Source of the DNA: Parabacteroides distasonis
GTDB taxonomy: Bacteria; Bacteroidota; Bacteroidia; Bacteroidales; Tannerellaceae
DNA: 64,000 bases
Direction of reading: 5' to 3'
Assembly (NCBI RefSeq): GCF_004793765.1
Contig: NZ_SRYM01000005.1
Span: 61,662-125,661 of the forward strand
The translations under genes were made by a program, and so were the position numbers. The notes under the pieces were generated by a model. It made no database searches. It was given only the letters and a program-made list of their open reading frames with translations, and was not told the DNA's origin. This document shows positions 44,098-53,102 of this stretch, piece by piece. Numbering within the stretch: the first letter of the stretch is position 1; every line of letters starts with the position of its first letter.

Positions 44098-44874
44098 TTA
44101 TTGAGCCCGCAAATGTAGTATTTTTTGAGTCTCTTCCGGTAAATCAGTCGTAATAAAATCGACTCCCATATCAATCATCTCTTCCATTAATTTAGGGTCA
44201 TCTACAGTCCAGACATTCGAAGTCATGCCAAGTACTTTGCACTCCTTCACCCAATCCGGATGAGATTGCAATACTTTATAATGGTAGTCTAATCCTGCAA
44301 AACCAAGTTCTTTCAGTTCCATCGGAGATAATTCTCCATTCAGATAAGAAACCTCCGATTTCGGGCATAGACGGATAAATTCTTTACAAGCATCCATATT
44401 AAAAGATATGTAATCCGTACGTTTCGCTAATTTCATACGTTTTACCATTTCCACAGACAATCTTGCGGCTTCTCGGTTACGTTCCGGAGTATCATGAGAT
44501 TTCAATTCAAATATCAACCGGATGTTCTTCAATTTCTTCGCACGTTTAAGATATTGTTCCAAAGTAGGGAGTTTCTCTCCGTTACTTAGTTGCAGGTCCT
44601 TCAATTCATCGTACGTACAAGATTGGATGTGTCTTCCTTGGATATCATTATCGTGGTATACAACCAACACATTGTCCGCCGTAAGATGCACGTCGAATTC
44701 CGAGCCATAGGCACCAATCTCGCTAGCACGTTCCAAAGAGCGGATAGAGTTCTGGGCAGAGCCCTCCGTTTTCCAATACCCCCGATGGGCGATCACTTTC
44801 GTATGGTCTTTCGCTGCGACCATTCCCGCTACCATCAAACAAAACAGTAAAAGAAGAGTAGATTTTAGATTCAT
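44098..44874 (-). CDS. Glycerophosphodiester phosphodiesterase, exported
   Basis: 258 residues from the ATG at 44874, which gives a clean signal peptide (MNLKSTLLLLFCLMVAGMVAAK). The frame is open to 44937 but that would run through a palindromic repeat. The GDPD core is clear: KVIAHRGYWKTEGSAQNSIRSLERA (HRG and conserved Glu), GSEFDVHLTADNVLVVYHDND (D-x-H metal/catalytic region) and the C-terminal NVWTVDDPKLMEEMIDMGVDFITTDLPE. It hydrolyses glycerophosphodiesters to glycerol-3-phosphate and alcohol, here in the periplasm. Upstream of the GH10-like gene in the same operon. Confidence 0.95.
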   Translation of the reverse strand: MNLKSTLLLLFCLMVAGMVAAKDHTKVIAHRGYWKTEGSAQNSIRSLERASEIGAYGSEFDVHLTADNVLVVYHDNDIQGRHIQSCTYDELKDLQLSNGEKLPTLEQYLKRAKKLKNIRLIFELKSHDTPERNREAARLSVEMVKRMKLAKRTDYISFNMDACKEFIRLCPKSEVSYLNGELSPMELKELGFAGLDYHYKVLQSHPDWVKECKVLGMTSNVWTVDDPKLMEEMIDMGVDFITTDLPEETQKILHLRAQ

Positions 44875-44915
44875 GGTATATAAATTGTTAATACAAAAAA
44901 GCAAGATTTCAATTA

Positions 44916-44953
44916 GGTGTAGAAACGCAGCACGCACGCTACGTCTCTACAAC
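44916..44953. repeat. REP-like palindrome upstream of the glycerophosphodiesterase
   Basis: Arms GTGTAGAAACGCAGC and GCTACGTCTCTACAAC pair with a few mismatches around a CACGCAC loop. It shares GTAGA-ACG / CGTCTCTAC ends with the palindrome at 3142-3174, so both belong to one dispersed family. It lies between trxB and the phosphodiesterase gene. Confidence 0.65.
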
Positions 44954-44973
44954 CGAGGATTATTTCAGGAGGA

Positions 44974-45927
44974 CTATTTTCCGATCTCTGATAAATAACG
45001 TTCGGCCTCAATAGCTGCCTTACAACCACTTCCAGCAGCGGTAATAGCTTGACGATAATGAGGATCAGCTACATCTCCGGCGGCAAATACACCCGGAACT
45101 TTCGTGCGGGGAGTTCCCGGAACCGTCACGATATAACCAACCTCATCCGTATCTACCCATGGCTTGAAGATGTCCGAATTGGGTTTATGACCAATCGCCA
45201 AGAAGAAACCATCGATGGCGATATCCACTTTCTCCTCATCCGGCTCTCCCATACGTTTTACCAAATGAGCACCCTCCACACCATTCTCACCAAATAGGCC
45301 TAAGGTGTTATGCTCGAAAAGTACCGTGATATTCGGAGTCTTGAAGACACGTTCTTGCATTACTTTTGAAGCACGCAAATAGGGTTTACGCACGATCAAG
45401 TAAACTTGTTTTGCCAAGCCAGCCAAGTAAATCGCTTCTTCACACGCCGTATCTCCACCACCTACTACCGCTACCGTCTTTTTACGATAAAAGAAACCAT
45501 CGCAAGTAGCGCAAGCGGATACACCCATACCCGCATACTTATGTTCATCCGGAAGCCCTAGATACTTCGCGGAAGCACCCGTAGCGATAATCAAAGTCTC
45601 CGTCTCGATCACTTTCTCGCCATCGATCGTTATTTTATAAGGAGCCTCACCCAAATCAGCGGCGGTAGCGATACCGAAACGGATATCCGCGCCAAAACGG
45701 ACGGCTTGTTTTTTTAAATCTTCCATTAACTCAGGACCGGTTATACCGTCTGGATATCCTGGGAAATTCTCCACCTCCGTAGTTGTCGTTAATTGTCCCC
45801 CCGGCTGTATTCCTTCATAAAGCACCGGAGATAAATTCGCACGGGAAGCATAAATTGCTGCCGTATAACCTGCTGGACCCGAGCCTATAATAAGGCAACG
45901 TACTTTCTCATTCACTGAATCGCTCAT
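44974..45927 (-). CDS. trxB: Thioredoxin reductase (NADPH)
   Basis: 317 residues, full length. FAD site CLIIGSGPAGYTAAIYASRANL, redox-active CATC in SACATCDGFFYRK (about residue 140), NADPH site VAVVGGGDTACEEAIYLA, and C-terminal FAD-binding GVFAAGDVADPHYRQAITAAGSGCKAA. It passes electrons from NADPH to thioredoxin. It lies 43 nt downstream of lolA in the ftsK-lolA-trxB run; that gap is an AATTG-rich repeat. Confidence 0.98.
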   Translation of the reverse strand: MSDSVNEKVRCLIIGSGPAGYTAAIYASRANLSPVLYEGIQPGGQLTTTTEVENFPGYPDGITGPELMEDLKKQAVRFGADIRFGIATAADLGEAPYKITIDGEKVIETETLIIATGASAKYLGLPDEHKYAGMGVSACATCDGFFYRKKTVAVVGGGDTACEEAIYLAGLAKQVYLIVRKPYLRASKVMQERVFKTPNITVLFEHNTLGLFGENGVEGAHLVKRMGEPDEEKVDIAIDGFFLAIGHKPNSDIFKPWVDTDEVGYIVTVPGTPRTKVPGVFAAGDVADPHYRQAITAAGSGCKAAIEAERYLSEIGK

Positions 45928-45938
45928 AACAAAAAGTA

Positions 45939-45973
45939 TTAATTTTTAATTCTCAATTCTCAATTTTCAATTA
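45939..45973. repeat. AATTGA-rich intergenic repeat between lolA and trxB
   Basis: On the minus strand this reads AATTGAAAATTGAGAATTGAGAATTAAAAATTAA: AATTGA/AATTGAG/AATTA words repeated about every 7-8 bp. The lolA stop lies at its start. This kind of AAATTAA-type filler occurs in many Bacteroidales intergenic regions, from recall. Confidence 0.6.
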
Positions 45974-46645
45974 CCGCAGGTCTATCACCTCTACGTCCGG
46001 ATAATCTCCTTCGTTAAAAACAAAAAAACGATCCGGCTGGTTTATACCTGTTTTCAATTGGCTGATCTGGATCGTACTGCTAACGCCATTCTTAGAAGCA
46101 ACCGTGATACGAGCCGGGAAATTTGAATATTTCTCGATTTGCAACTCTACTCTCACGATATCCCCTTTTTTCTTCGGTGTCAATTCCACATCGTAAGCGG
46201 CTTTTCCGTTCGGAGCCGTACTCTCGCCTCTATAAGCCGCGGTGAATCCTTTCTTATAGCTATTTAATAAAAGAGCGGGATTCGTAAATTGCAACTCCTC
46301 TCCCGTAGGATTCGTCACGTTCACCTCATCGTTCCGTTCCACATAAGTCCATTGCGTCGTACCATTAAACCAAGTAAGCGCATCCGGCGTAACTAATGTA
46401 AACTTATCACCTTTCATCTGGATGGTTCCCTCAAAACTCTCTCCCGCATTCTGACCGGCAGAACGGGTAAACATCGTAAAAGAAGCACTTATCCCATTTG
46501 AATTCTCATAAGCAGCGGCCGCCTTCCCCAAGATATCATTCGCATTCTGGGCATGCGCCCCCACTCCTAGTCCCAGCAGGAAACACAAGAGTAATCCGAC
46601 AAACGCGATACACCGCCACACTCTTATTTTATGTTCTCTTCTCAT
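45971..46645 (-). CDS. lolA: Outer-membrane lipoprotein carrier protein LolA-like
   Basis: 224 residues with signal peptide (IAFVGLLLCFLLGLGVGAHAQ). The LolA fold is recognised in NSNGISASFTMFTRSAG, FEGTIQMKGDKFTLVTPDALTWFNGTTQWTYVERNDEVNVTNP and the late strand NGVSSTIQISQLKTGINQPDRFFVFNEGDYP. It shuttles lipoproteins from the inner to the outer membrane. It follows ftsK with 2 nt between, a conserved Bacteroidales pairing. Confidence 0.92.
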   Translation of the reverse strand: MRREHKIRVWRCIAFVGLLLCFLLGLGVGAHAQNANDILGKAAAAYENSNGISASFTMFTRSAGQNAGESFEGTIQMKGDKFTLVTPDALTWFNGTTQWTYVERNDEVNVTNPTGEELQFTNPALLLNSYKKGFTAAYRGESTAPNGKAAYDVELTPKKKGDIVRVELQIEKYSNFPARITVASKNGVSSTIQISQLKTGINQPDRFFVFNEGDYPDVEVIDLR

Positions 46646-46647
46646 AT

Positions 46648-49176
46648 TTATTTCAAAGCATTTAATACTTGCTCCAACGAATACTCATCTTGCACCAATA
46701 CTTGACGGGCCTTACTTCCCTCAAACGGGCCAACAATACCGGCAGCCTCCAATTGATCCATCAAACGTCCGGCCCGATTATAACCGATAGCGAATTTACG
46801 CTGGATCAAAGAAGTAGAACCTTGTTGCTGAATCACGATCAAGCGAGCCGCCTCATCAAATAAGGGGTCTCGATCTGATAAATCGACAGCTCCCGAAGTC
46901 GATGCCTCTCCCCCTTCCGGTACATAGTCCGGAAGCAGATAAGCGGTTTGGAAGCCAGCCTGCTCACCTATATAATCCACGATATCCTCCACCTCGGGCG
47001 TATCTACAAAAGCGCATTGCACACGAACCGGCTCTTGTCCCGCTACGACAATCAACATATCGCCCCGTCCGATCAAACGGTTAGCGCCCGGAGCATCCAG
47101 AATCGTACGTGAATCGATCATAGAAGCTACCTTAAAGGCGATACGACTCGGGAAGTTACTCTTAATCGTACCCGTAATTACCTTCGTATCCGGACGTTGC
47201 GTAGCCAAGATCATATGGATACCTACCGCACGGGCCTTCGCTGCGATACGAGAGATAGGCAACTCGATCTCACGTCCGGCGACCGCGATCAAGTCCGCAA
47301 ACTCATCCACGATCGCCACGATATACGGCAAGAAACGATGCCCTTTCTGCGGGTTCAAGCGACGTTCGATAAACTTCCCGTTGTATTCCTTTATATTACG
47401 AACATTCGCGTTCACCAATAAACGGTACCGGTCTTCCATCTCGATCACCAAGGAGTTCAACGTAGCGACAGCGTCGGCCGGCTCCGTAACGATCGGTTTC
47501 TCCGCATTCGGAAGTTTCGCCAGATAATGACGTTCTATCTTGGAATAGATACTAAACTCAACCATCTTCGGGTCCACCATAACGAATTTCAACTCCGATG
47601 GATGCTTCTTATATAATAAGGAAGTGATGATCGCATTCAGGCCGACAGACTTACCTTGTCCCGTAGCACCGGCTACCAATAAGTGCGGTGTCTTGCAAAG
47701 ATCGAACATGAACACCTCGTTCGTAATCGTCTTACCCATCGCCACGGGCAACTCATACTTACCCTCAACGAATCGGCGTGAAGCGATAACAGATTGCATC
47801 GATACCGTCTGAGGGTTCTTATTCGGCACCTCGATACCGATCGTTCCCTTTCCGGGCATCGGAGCGATAATACGAATCTGCAAAGCGGATAAACTCAAGG
47901 CGATATCATCCTCCAAGTTCTTGATCTTAGAAATACGGACACCCGCCTCGGGTACAATCTCATAAAGCGTAACCGTAGGTCCCACTGTCGCCTTGATCGA
48001 GGCGATCTTTATATTGAAATCTTCCAAGGCTTGCTTGATCAGGCGTTGGTTTTCCGCCAATTCGTCCCGATTAATCTCCATGTTCCCACTATCATACGCT
48101 TTCAGTAAGTCCAAGGTAGGAAAGACATAACGGGAAAGATCCAAACGGGGATCATACGTACCCAAGGCCGAGGCATCATAGGTCTCATCATTACCGGCGG
48201 CAACTTCCACCGTGAATCCGGCATCCTCCCCATCCTCTGATTCTTGCGTATTTATCTCCTCCGTCTTTTCATTTATCGGATCATCGTCACCTTTTGCGAT
48301 CGTAACGACTAAACCATCATCATCAGCGACCTCTTCCACCTCATATTCCGATACTGTTTTACGATTTTCTTTCTCTTCGGCCTTCAACAATTCAGCCTCC
48401 GTGTCAAACTCTTCGTAATCATCCATTTCCGGTTGTTCATCCGGTTGCTCTACGACAGGCTTAGAGCGAGGTATTACGATACTCTCTTTTTCCGTCTGAC
48501 CTACTTCTACCTCCTCCTCTTTGCCTTCACGTTTCAAACGATTTTTCACCCAACCTAAAGAGAACATACGCTGCAAGAACGGAATTGTCTTCTTACTGGT
48601 AAAAATAGCGATGATTAAGAATGAGCCTAATAAAAGCAAGATCGTTCCGGGGATTCCGATATTGGTAATAAACATCTCCGAGATGTAATATCCGTGTTGA
48701 CCGCCTAGATAAATAAACGTATCCTCATATCCCTTGATAAATATGAAAGCAAAAAACACAGATCCCCAAATCAACGCCGAAGCACTGAACAAGAAACGTC
48801 TCAATAAGGATACTTTATTTAAGTTCATGAGTTTCGCTCCAACTGATCCCAAAAAAAAGAGGATCATAAAAGAAGAGATACCGAACCAACGATTCATCAA
48901 CATATCAGACAAATACGCCCCGCGTACGCCCGTCCAATTCTCTACCGATCCTCGATTGGTCAACAAATCCCCTAAAGGAACATTCTCTATTTTGCTTTGA
49001 TCGGCGGCTCCTGTAAAGAAAAACGAAATCAAGGCAAGCCCTACGTAAATGGTTAGTATAGAGATAATCAAACCTGTAATGAAACGGGTCCGTTCATTTG
49101 TAAAAAAAGTCTTCAAGGCTGCGAACCAGCTCGGTTCTGTATAATTTTGCTTCGTTGTTGTTGTCTTCTTTGCCAT
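46648..49176 (-). CDS. ftsK: DNA translocase FtsK
   Basis: 842 residues. Four N-terminal membrane segments (FITGLIISILTIYVGLALISFF, FGISSFMILFFLGSVG, LIWGSVFFAFIFIKG, ILLLLGSFLIIAIFTS), an acidic linker rich in Glu/Asp (about 200-330), then the motor. The motor has alpha and beta domains with Walker A LLVAGATGQGKSVGLNA, Walker B YIVAIVDEFADLI and ILATQRPDTKVITG. The C-terminal gamma winged helix (STSLIQRKFAIGYNRAGRLMDQLEAAGIVGPFEGSKARQVLV) reads KOPS-type sequences. It moves DNA at the septum. First gene of ftsK-lolA-trxB; -7 box at 49209-49216. Confidence 0.98.
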   Translation of the reverse strand: MAKKTTTTKQNYTEPSWFAALKTFFTNERTRFITGLIISILTIYVGLALISFFFTGAADQSKIENVPLGDLLTNRGSVENWTGVRGAYLSDMLMNRWFGISSFMILFFLGSVGAKLMNLNKVSLLRRFLFSASALIWGSVFFAFIFIKGYEDTFIYLGGQHGYYISEMFITNIGIPGTILLLLGSFLIIAIFTSKKTIPFLQRMFSLGWVKNRLKREGKEEEVEVGQTEKESIVIPRSKPVVEQPDEQPEMDDYEEFDTEAELLKAEEKENRKTVSEYEVEEVADDDGLVVTIAKGDDDPINEKTEEINTQESEDGEDAGFTVEVAAGNDETYDASALGTYDPRLDLSRYVFPTLDLLKAYDSGNMEINRDELAENQRLIKQALEDFNIKIASIKATVGPTVTLYEIVPEAGVRISKIKNLEDDIALSLSALQIRIIAPMPGKGTIGIEVPNKNPQTVSMQSVIASRRFVEGKYELPVAMGKTITNEVFMFDLCKTPHLLVAGATGQGKSVGLNAIITSLLYKKHPSELKFVMVDPKMVEFSIYSKIERHYLAKLPNAEKPIVTEPADAVATLNSLVIEMEDRYRLLVNANVRNIKEYNGKFIERRLNPQKGHRFLPYIVAIVDEFADLIAVAGREIELPISRIAAKARAVGIHMILATQRPDTKVITGTIKSNFPSRIAFKVASMIDSRTILDAPGANRLIGRGDMLIVVAGQEPVRVQCAFVDTPEVEDIVDYIGEQAGFQTAYLLPDYVPEGGEASTSGAVDLSDRDPLFDEAARLIVIQQQGSTSLIQRKFAIGYNRAGRLMDQLEAAGIVGPFEGSKARQVLVQDEYSLEQVLNALK

Positions 49177-49208
49177 AAACAGTTTCTCAATAATTCTTTT
49201 ATAACACG

Positions 49209-49216
49209 CAAATGTA
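49209..49216 (-). promoter_or_regulatory. -7 promoter box of ftsK-lolA-trxB
   Basis: Minus-strand TACATTTG, 33 bp before the ftsK start at 49176. No clear -33 match. Confidence 0.5.
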
Positions 49217-49292
49217 CATAGAAAAATCGAGTCTGACGAAGCTTATATGCAAAAGACATATATTTTTCAGAGACACATATCTCAATGATTGT

Positions 49293-49405
49293 TTACCGCA
49301 ATGCGGGTTGCGGTAGTACTGCAAAGCGGATGCAGTGCCACCGCAACGCCTATGCAGTGTTACTGCAACCCGGGCTGCAGTAACACCGCGACACTTGTGC
49401 GGTAC
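49293..49405. repeat. Array of five covarying hairpins
   Basis: Five units of about 21-24 bp: ACCGCAATGCGGGTTGCGGT, ACTGCAAAGCGGATGCAGT, ACCGCAACGCCTATGCAGT, ACTGCAACCCGGGCTGCAGT and ACCGCGACACTTGTGCGGT. The stem bases change together (ACTGCA/TGCAGT versus ACCGCA/TGCGGT). Related to the array at 32009-32100. It lies at the 3' side of the Fe-S gene (ends 49416) and upstream of ftsK. Confidence 0.8.
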
Positions 49406-49415
49406 CGTAAAGATA

Positions 49416-50936
49416 TCAAATAGTCCTGTGCATCTCATGCCCTTCCACATAGATCGCGCTATAAGGACGAGACGGACAAAGATGCTCGCAAGCACCACAA
49501 CCAATACAAGTTTCCGTATTGATCACCGGGATCTTCAGCGATTTCGGATCTGCCGGATCTTTCGCCACCATCTGGATCGATTTTGTCGGGCAATGGCGTT
49601 CACAATTACCACAACTCATACCGTCCGTATTGACAATACAAAGATCTTTTACCCATACGGCATGACCGATCTGTATAGCGGACTTATCTTCTTTCGTAAT
49701 CAACTTGATCGCCCCTGTCGGACAGACCTCCGAGCATTTCGTACATTCCGGACGGCAATAACCTCTATCGAAGGCCATCTCCGGCTGCATCAGTTTCATC
49801 AGATCCGTAGACGGACGCAGGACATGATTCTCGCAGACAGAAACACAAAGCTGGCACCCCGTGCAATGTTGGGCCAGGTTCCCGATACTCAAAGCTCCGG
49901 GTGGCACCAATGAAGCTAAACGATCCGGTTCTTTACGCTCTTTAATCGGAGCAAAACCTCCGTCTTTCTTCATCTCCACATAATCCTCCAGTTTTTTCTG
50001 CTGGGCATGCAAAACGGAAGACATGGCTACCAATGCCGTAGCTGACAAGGCTCGACGGCGGGAAACATCCGCAGTGTCCTTCGTTGAGGATTCTTTTACC
50101 GACGTGGTTTTACCAGCCTTGCGTGCCCTCGTATACGAAATCGCACCTTGACGGCAATTATCCAAGCAGTCCATACAAGTCACGCAACGGCTATAATCGA
50201 TCGCATGATTCTTAGAATCGATACAAGAAGCCTTGCATTTACGTGCGCATAATCCGCAACCATTACATTTATCAGTATCAATGCGAGGTTTAAGTAAAGC
50301 ATACCTCGACAAAAAACCGAGAACCGTACCTACCGGACAGATCGTATTACAATACGTACGTCCATTTCTCCAAGCTAAAATCGCCAATAAGACAAAGCTC
50401 AGAATAGCGATTCCCATCGTAGCCAGACTACGCACCCATACGTGCACCGAATAGAATGCGTAACTATCCATACGTTCCGCGAAATAGGCCAACAAATTGT
50501 TGCCCTCTTGATAGATTGGCGCAAATAGATTAGAAGCGATACGCCCATAAGCGCTATAAGGCGAAATCAACGCTACCAAGGAACCGATACCAGCGATACA
50601 AGCCACTATAAAAACAACCAAGGTACCATAACGTACCCACTTCAACGCAGGAGAATAGGAAAAGCGGTATTTCTTGCGTTTACTAGCAAACCACGAAATG
50701 ATGTCTTGCAATACCCCTAAAGGGCAGATAACGGAGCAATACACACGCCCCAATAAAAGAGTCAAGATTACCAACCCTGCCACAACACCGACATTCAAAG
50801 CCAACAACGCAGGCCAAAACTGTATCTTTGCCAACCATCCGAACCAAGCGTGAATCGTACCCGTGAAATCAAGAAATAACAGGGTTATCAGCACAAAGCA
50901 AAAGGCAGCGGCGATTATTCTTATTTTTCGTAACAT
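49416..50936 (-). CDS. NapH-like polytopic membrane protein with multiple Fe-S clusters
   Basis: 506 residues. N-terminal NapH-like membrane part with five or six spans (IIAAAFCFVLITLLFLDFTG, LNVGVVAGLVILTLLLG, GTLVVFIVACIAGIGSLVAL, ATMGIAILSFVLLAILAW), two CP-type motifs (VICPLGVLQ, TICPVGTVLG) and 4Fe-4S motifs CNGCGLCARKCKASC and CVTCMDCLDNCRQG. A twin-arginine-like stretch (SRRRALSATALVAMSS, about residue 300) and further clusters follow: CTGCQLCVSVC, CTKCSEVCP, CGNCERHCP, CIGCGACEHLCP. It probably passes electrons across or along the membrane. It starts 21 nt after the Fe-S aldo/keto reductase stop, so the two form an operon. Confidence 0.88.
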   Translation of the reverse strand: MLRKIRIIAAAFCFVLITLLFLDFTGTIHAWFGWLAKIQFWPALLALNVGVVAGLVILTLLLGRVYCSVICPLGVLQDIISWFASKRKKYRFSYSPALKWVRYGTLVVFIVACIAGIGSLVALISPYSAYGRIASNLFAPIYQEGNNLLAYFAERMDSYAFYSVHVWVRSLATMGIAILSFVLLAILAWRNGRTYCNTICPVGTVLGFLSRYALLKPRIDTDKCNGCGLCARKCKASCIDSKNHAIDYSRCVTCMDCLDNCRQGAISYTRARKAGKTTSVKESSTKDTADVSRRRALSATALVAMSSVLHAQQKKLEDYVEMKKDGGFAPIKERKEPDRLASLVPPGALSIGNLAQHCTGCQLCVSVCENHVLRPSTDLMKLMQPEMAFDRGYCRPECTKCSEVCPTGAIKLITKEDKSAIQIGHAVWVKDLCIVNTDGMSCGNCERHCPTKSIQMVAKDPADPKSLKIPVINTETCIGCGACEHLCPSRPYSAIYVEGHEMHRTI

Positions 50937-50957
50937 AATTTTCCGTTTGTTTAAAGG

Positions 50958-52343
50958 TTAACCATTCACTTTCAACTCTTCCACGAATTTATCTATACGC
51001 TGCATCTCTTTAGGGATATCGATACCCTGCGGACAATGAGGATTGCATTGCTCACACCCCGTACAATGGTTCGCTTGACGCAACTTCGGGACACTCCGGT
51101 CATAACCGACTAAGAAAGCACGACGAGCTTTCGCATAATTCTCGTCTTGAGCGCTTTTCGGAACATTTCCTTCGTTCACACATTTATTATAATGTAAGAG
51201 AATGCCCGGAATATCTAACGCATATGGACAAGGCATACAATATTTGCAATCATTGCAAGGTATTGTCGGATATTTCATCATAAGTTGAGCCGTCTCTTCC
51301 AAAAAGTCTTTCTCCTCGTCCGTTACCGGGATAAGCGGGGAATAGGTACGGATATTATCTTGCAAATGCTCCATATAAGTCATGCCGCTTAACACCGTCA
51401 AGACCCCATCCGGAGAGCCGGCGAAACGGAAAGCCCATGAAGCCACGCTGTTCTCAGGCCGTTGCTGTTTCAAACGACCTACGATATGATCCGGAACATT
51501 CGATAAGCGACCTCCTAATAGCGGTTCCATGATAACCGCCGGAATACCCCGCTTCTCTAATTCGCCATACAGATAGTCTGCGTTTACGTTACGCCCCGAG
51601 GCATGTTTCCAGTCCAGATAATTCAGCTGTATCTGAACGAAATCCCATTTTATGCCCATATCCAACACATAATCAAACACTTTTACATCCCCATGAAAAG
51701 ACCAACCAAGGTTACGGATACGTCCCGCTTCCCGTTCTTTCACCAAGAAATCAAGCATTCCATTATTTATATAGCGGTCATTGAAAAGCTCGATACCATT
51801 ACCCCCACCAATAGAGTGAAGCAAATAGTAATCCAGATAATCGGTTTGCAAATCACGGAAAGACTGCCGATACATCGCCAACGAGTTTTCTCTCGTATAG
51901 TTCTGGAAGTTTGACAATTTAGTAGCCAAATAATAAGAGTTCCTCGGATGACGGGCCAGTGCTATACCGGTCGCTTTCTCGGACATACCTTGTACATAAA
52001 CCGGAGAAGTATCAAAGTAATTCACCCCATGCTCTATCGCATAATCCACTAAACGATTCACGGCTTCTTGATCAATTTGGTCTTTACCGTCCGATCCTTG
52101 TTTCAAGGGCCAACGCATACAACCATATCCTAAAATAGAAACCTTATCGCCATTCGTAGGATGTTGGCGATAGGTCATTTTATCGGTAGGAACCTCACCT
52201 AACACCACTGCCGCACCCGGCTCATTCTTGGGAGCGCAACCGTAAAGCGCCGCCGAAGAGGCGACAGCCCCACCCCCAAATACCTTCAAGAATTTACGGC
52301 GATTCATCTCTTGAGGGTTCTCATTCTTTCCGCATGAACTCAT
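50958..52343 (-). CDS. Aldo/keto reductase with 4Fe-4S clusters and twin-arginine signal
   Basis: 461 residues. Signal MNRRKFLKVFGGGAVASSAALYGCAPK with a twin-arginine motif (RRKFLK) and a possible lipobox (LYGC). A start at 52307 (MNRRKF) is also possible. The AKR barrel has VSILGYGCMRWPLK, GVNYFDTSPVYVQG (catalytic Asp/Tyr region), and DYLDYYLLHSIGG (Lys-His type). C-terminal ferredoxin motifs IPCNDCKYCMPCPYALDI and HCTGCEQCNPHCPQGIDIP follow. Substrate unknown; it likely donates to or takes from the NapH-like protein encoded 21 nt downstream. Together they would be a periplasmic or membrane-linked reductase system. Confidence 0.88.
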   Translation of the reverse strand: MSSCGKNENPQEMNRRKFLKVFGGGAVASSAALYGCAPKNEPGAAVVLGEVPTDKMTYRQHPTNGDKVSILGYGCMRWPLKQGSDGKDQIDQEAVNRLVDYAIEHGVNYFDTSPVYVQGMSEKATGIALARHPRNSYYLATKLSNFQNYTRENSLAMYRQSFRDLQTDYLDYYLLHSIGGGNGIELFNDRYINNGMLDFLVKEREAGRIRNLGWSFHGDVKVFDYVLDMGIKWDFVQIQLNYLDWKHASGRNVNADYLYGELEKRGIPAVIMEPLLGGRLSNVPDHIVGRLKQQRPENSVASWAFRFAGSPDGVLTVLSGMTYMEHLQDNIRTYSPLIPVTDEEKDFLEETAQLMMKYPTIPCNDCKYCMPCPYALDIPGILLHYNKCVNEGNVPKSAQDENYAKARRAFLVGYDRSVPKLRQANHCTGCEQCNPHCPQGIDIPKEMQRIDKFVEELKVNG

Positions 52344-52509
52344 AACTCGATCAGTTTTTTTATCCTATTAGTATATCCAACATTAGTCTATCATTAACAT
52401 TCCTTCTATTAATTGCACAAAAATAATAAAACAGGAAATATATAGGAGAGCAACACCCGACTAAAAAGAATATTCGGGGCCTTATCACGAAAAAAACGGA
52501 TTTTTATTG

Positions 52510-52517
52510 TATTTTTG
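52510..52517 (+). promoter_or_regulatory. -7 promoter box of the DUF5063 operon
   Basis: TATTTTTG (TAnnTTTG) 36 bp before the ATG at 52554, inside the divergent intergenic region (52344-52553). Confidence 0.5.
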
Positions 52518-52553
52518 CAAATTGTTATTAAGAATGATTAGACGAGCAGGCAC

Positions 52554-53102
52554 ATGGAAAAAGAAGAAAATCCGATATACGAGCGTAACACGTTAGAGTT
52601 TGTTACGGTAGCACTGGAATATTGCACCTTTGTAGAGGCCGCCGGAAATACAGGGCTTTTCGACTTCGTAAACAAGGCGACAAAACTCTTGCCTCTTTTA
52701 TACTTAAAGGCCAGCCTGTTGCCCGGAGTGGAATCTGAAGAGGAAACCGAACTTGAGCTTTCCGTTTCAGAAGACATGTATGAGTCGGTTCGTTCACGGA
52801 TAGCCGGTTTGCTTGGCGAACGCGATTCCTATCTGGAAACATTTCATGCGGATATGCGGTATAGCGATACTCCTATCGCAGCGTTCATTTCCGAGAACTT
52901 GGCTGATGTCTATCAAGATACGGGAAATTTCGTATCTTTATTCCGTCAAGGAAACGAGGAAGTTATGCAAGAGGCTATCGCTTTGTGCCGCACGAACTTC
53001 CAAGAATACTGGGGACAGCAATTATTGAATGCCTTGAAAGCGTTGCACGCTGTGCGTTACAGTGGTGATGAGGATTTGGAAAAGAATGAAGAGGAAGAAT
53101 GA
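52554..53102 (+). CDS. DUF5063 domain-containing protein
   Basis: 182 residues, soluble and acidic, helical throughout (TLEFVTVALEYCTFVEAAGNTG; KATKLLPLLYLKASLLPG). I recognise DUF5063, a Bacteroidetes family of unknown function. It overlaps the exonuclease gene by 4 nt (ATGA), so translation is coupled. First gene of a rightward trio with the exonuclease and the RlmI-like methyltransferase, a setting that hints at RNA-related function but does not prove it. Confidence 0.88.
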   Translation: MEKEENPIYERNTLEFVTVALEYCTFVEAAGNTGLFDFVNKATKLLPLLYLKASLLPGVESEEETELELSVSEDMYESVRSRIAGLLGERDSYLETFHADMRYSDTPIAAFISENLADVYQDTGNFVSLFRQGNEEVMQEAIALCRTNFQEYWGQQLLNALKALHAVRYSGDEDLEKNEEEE

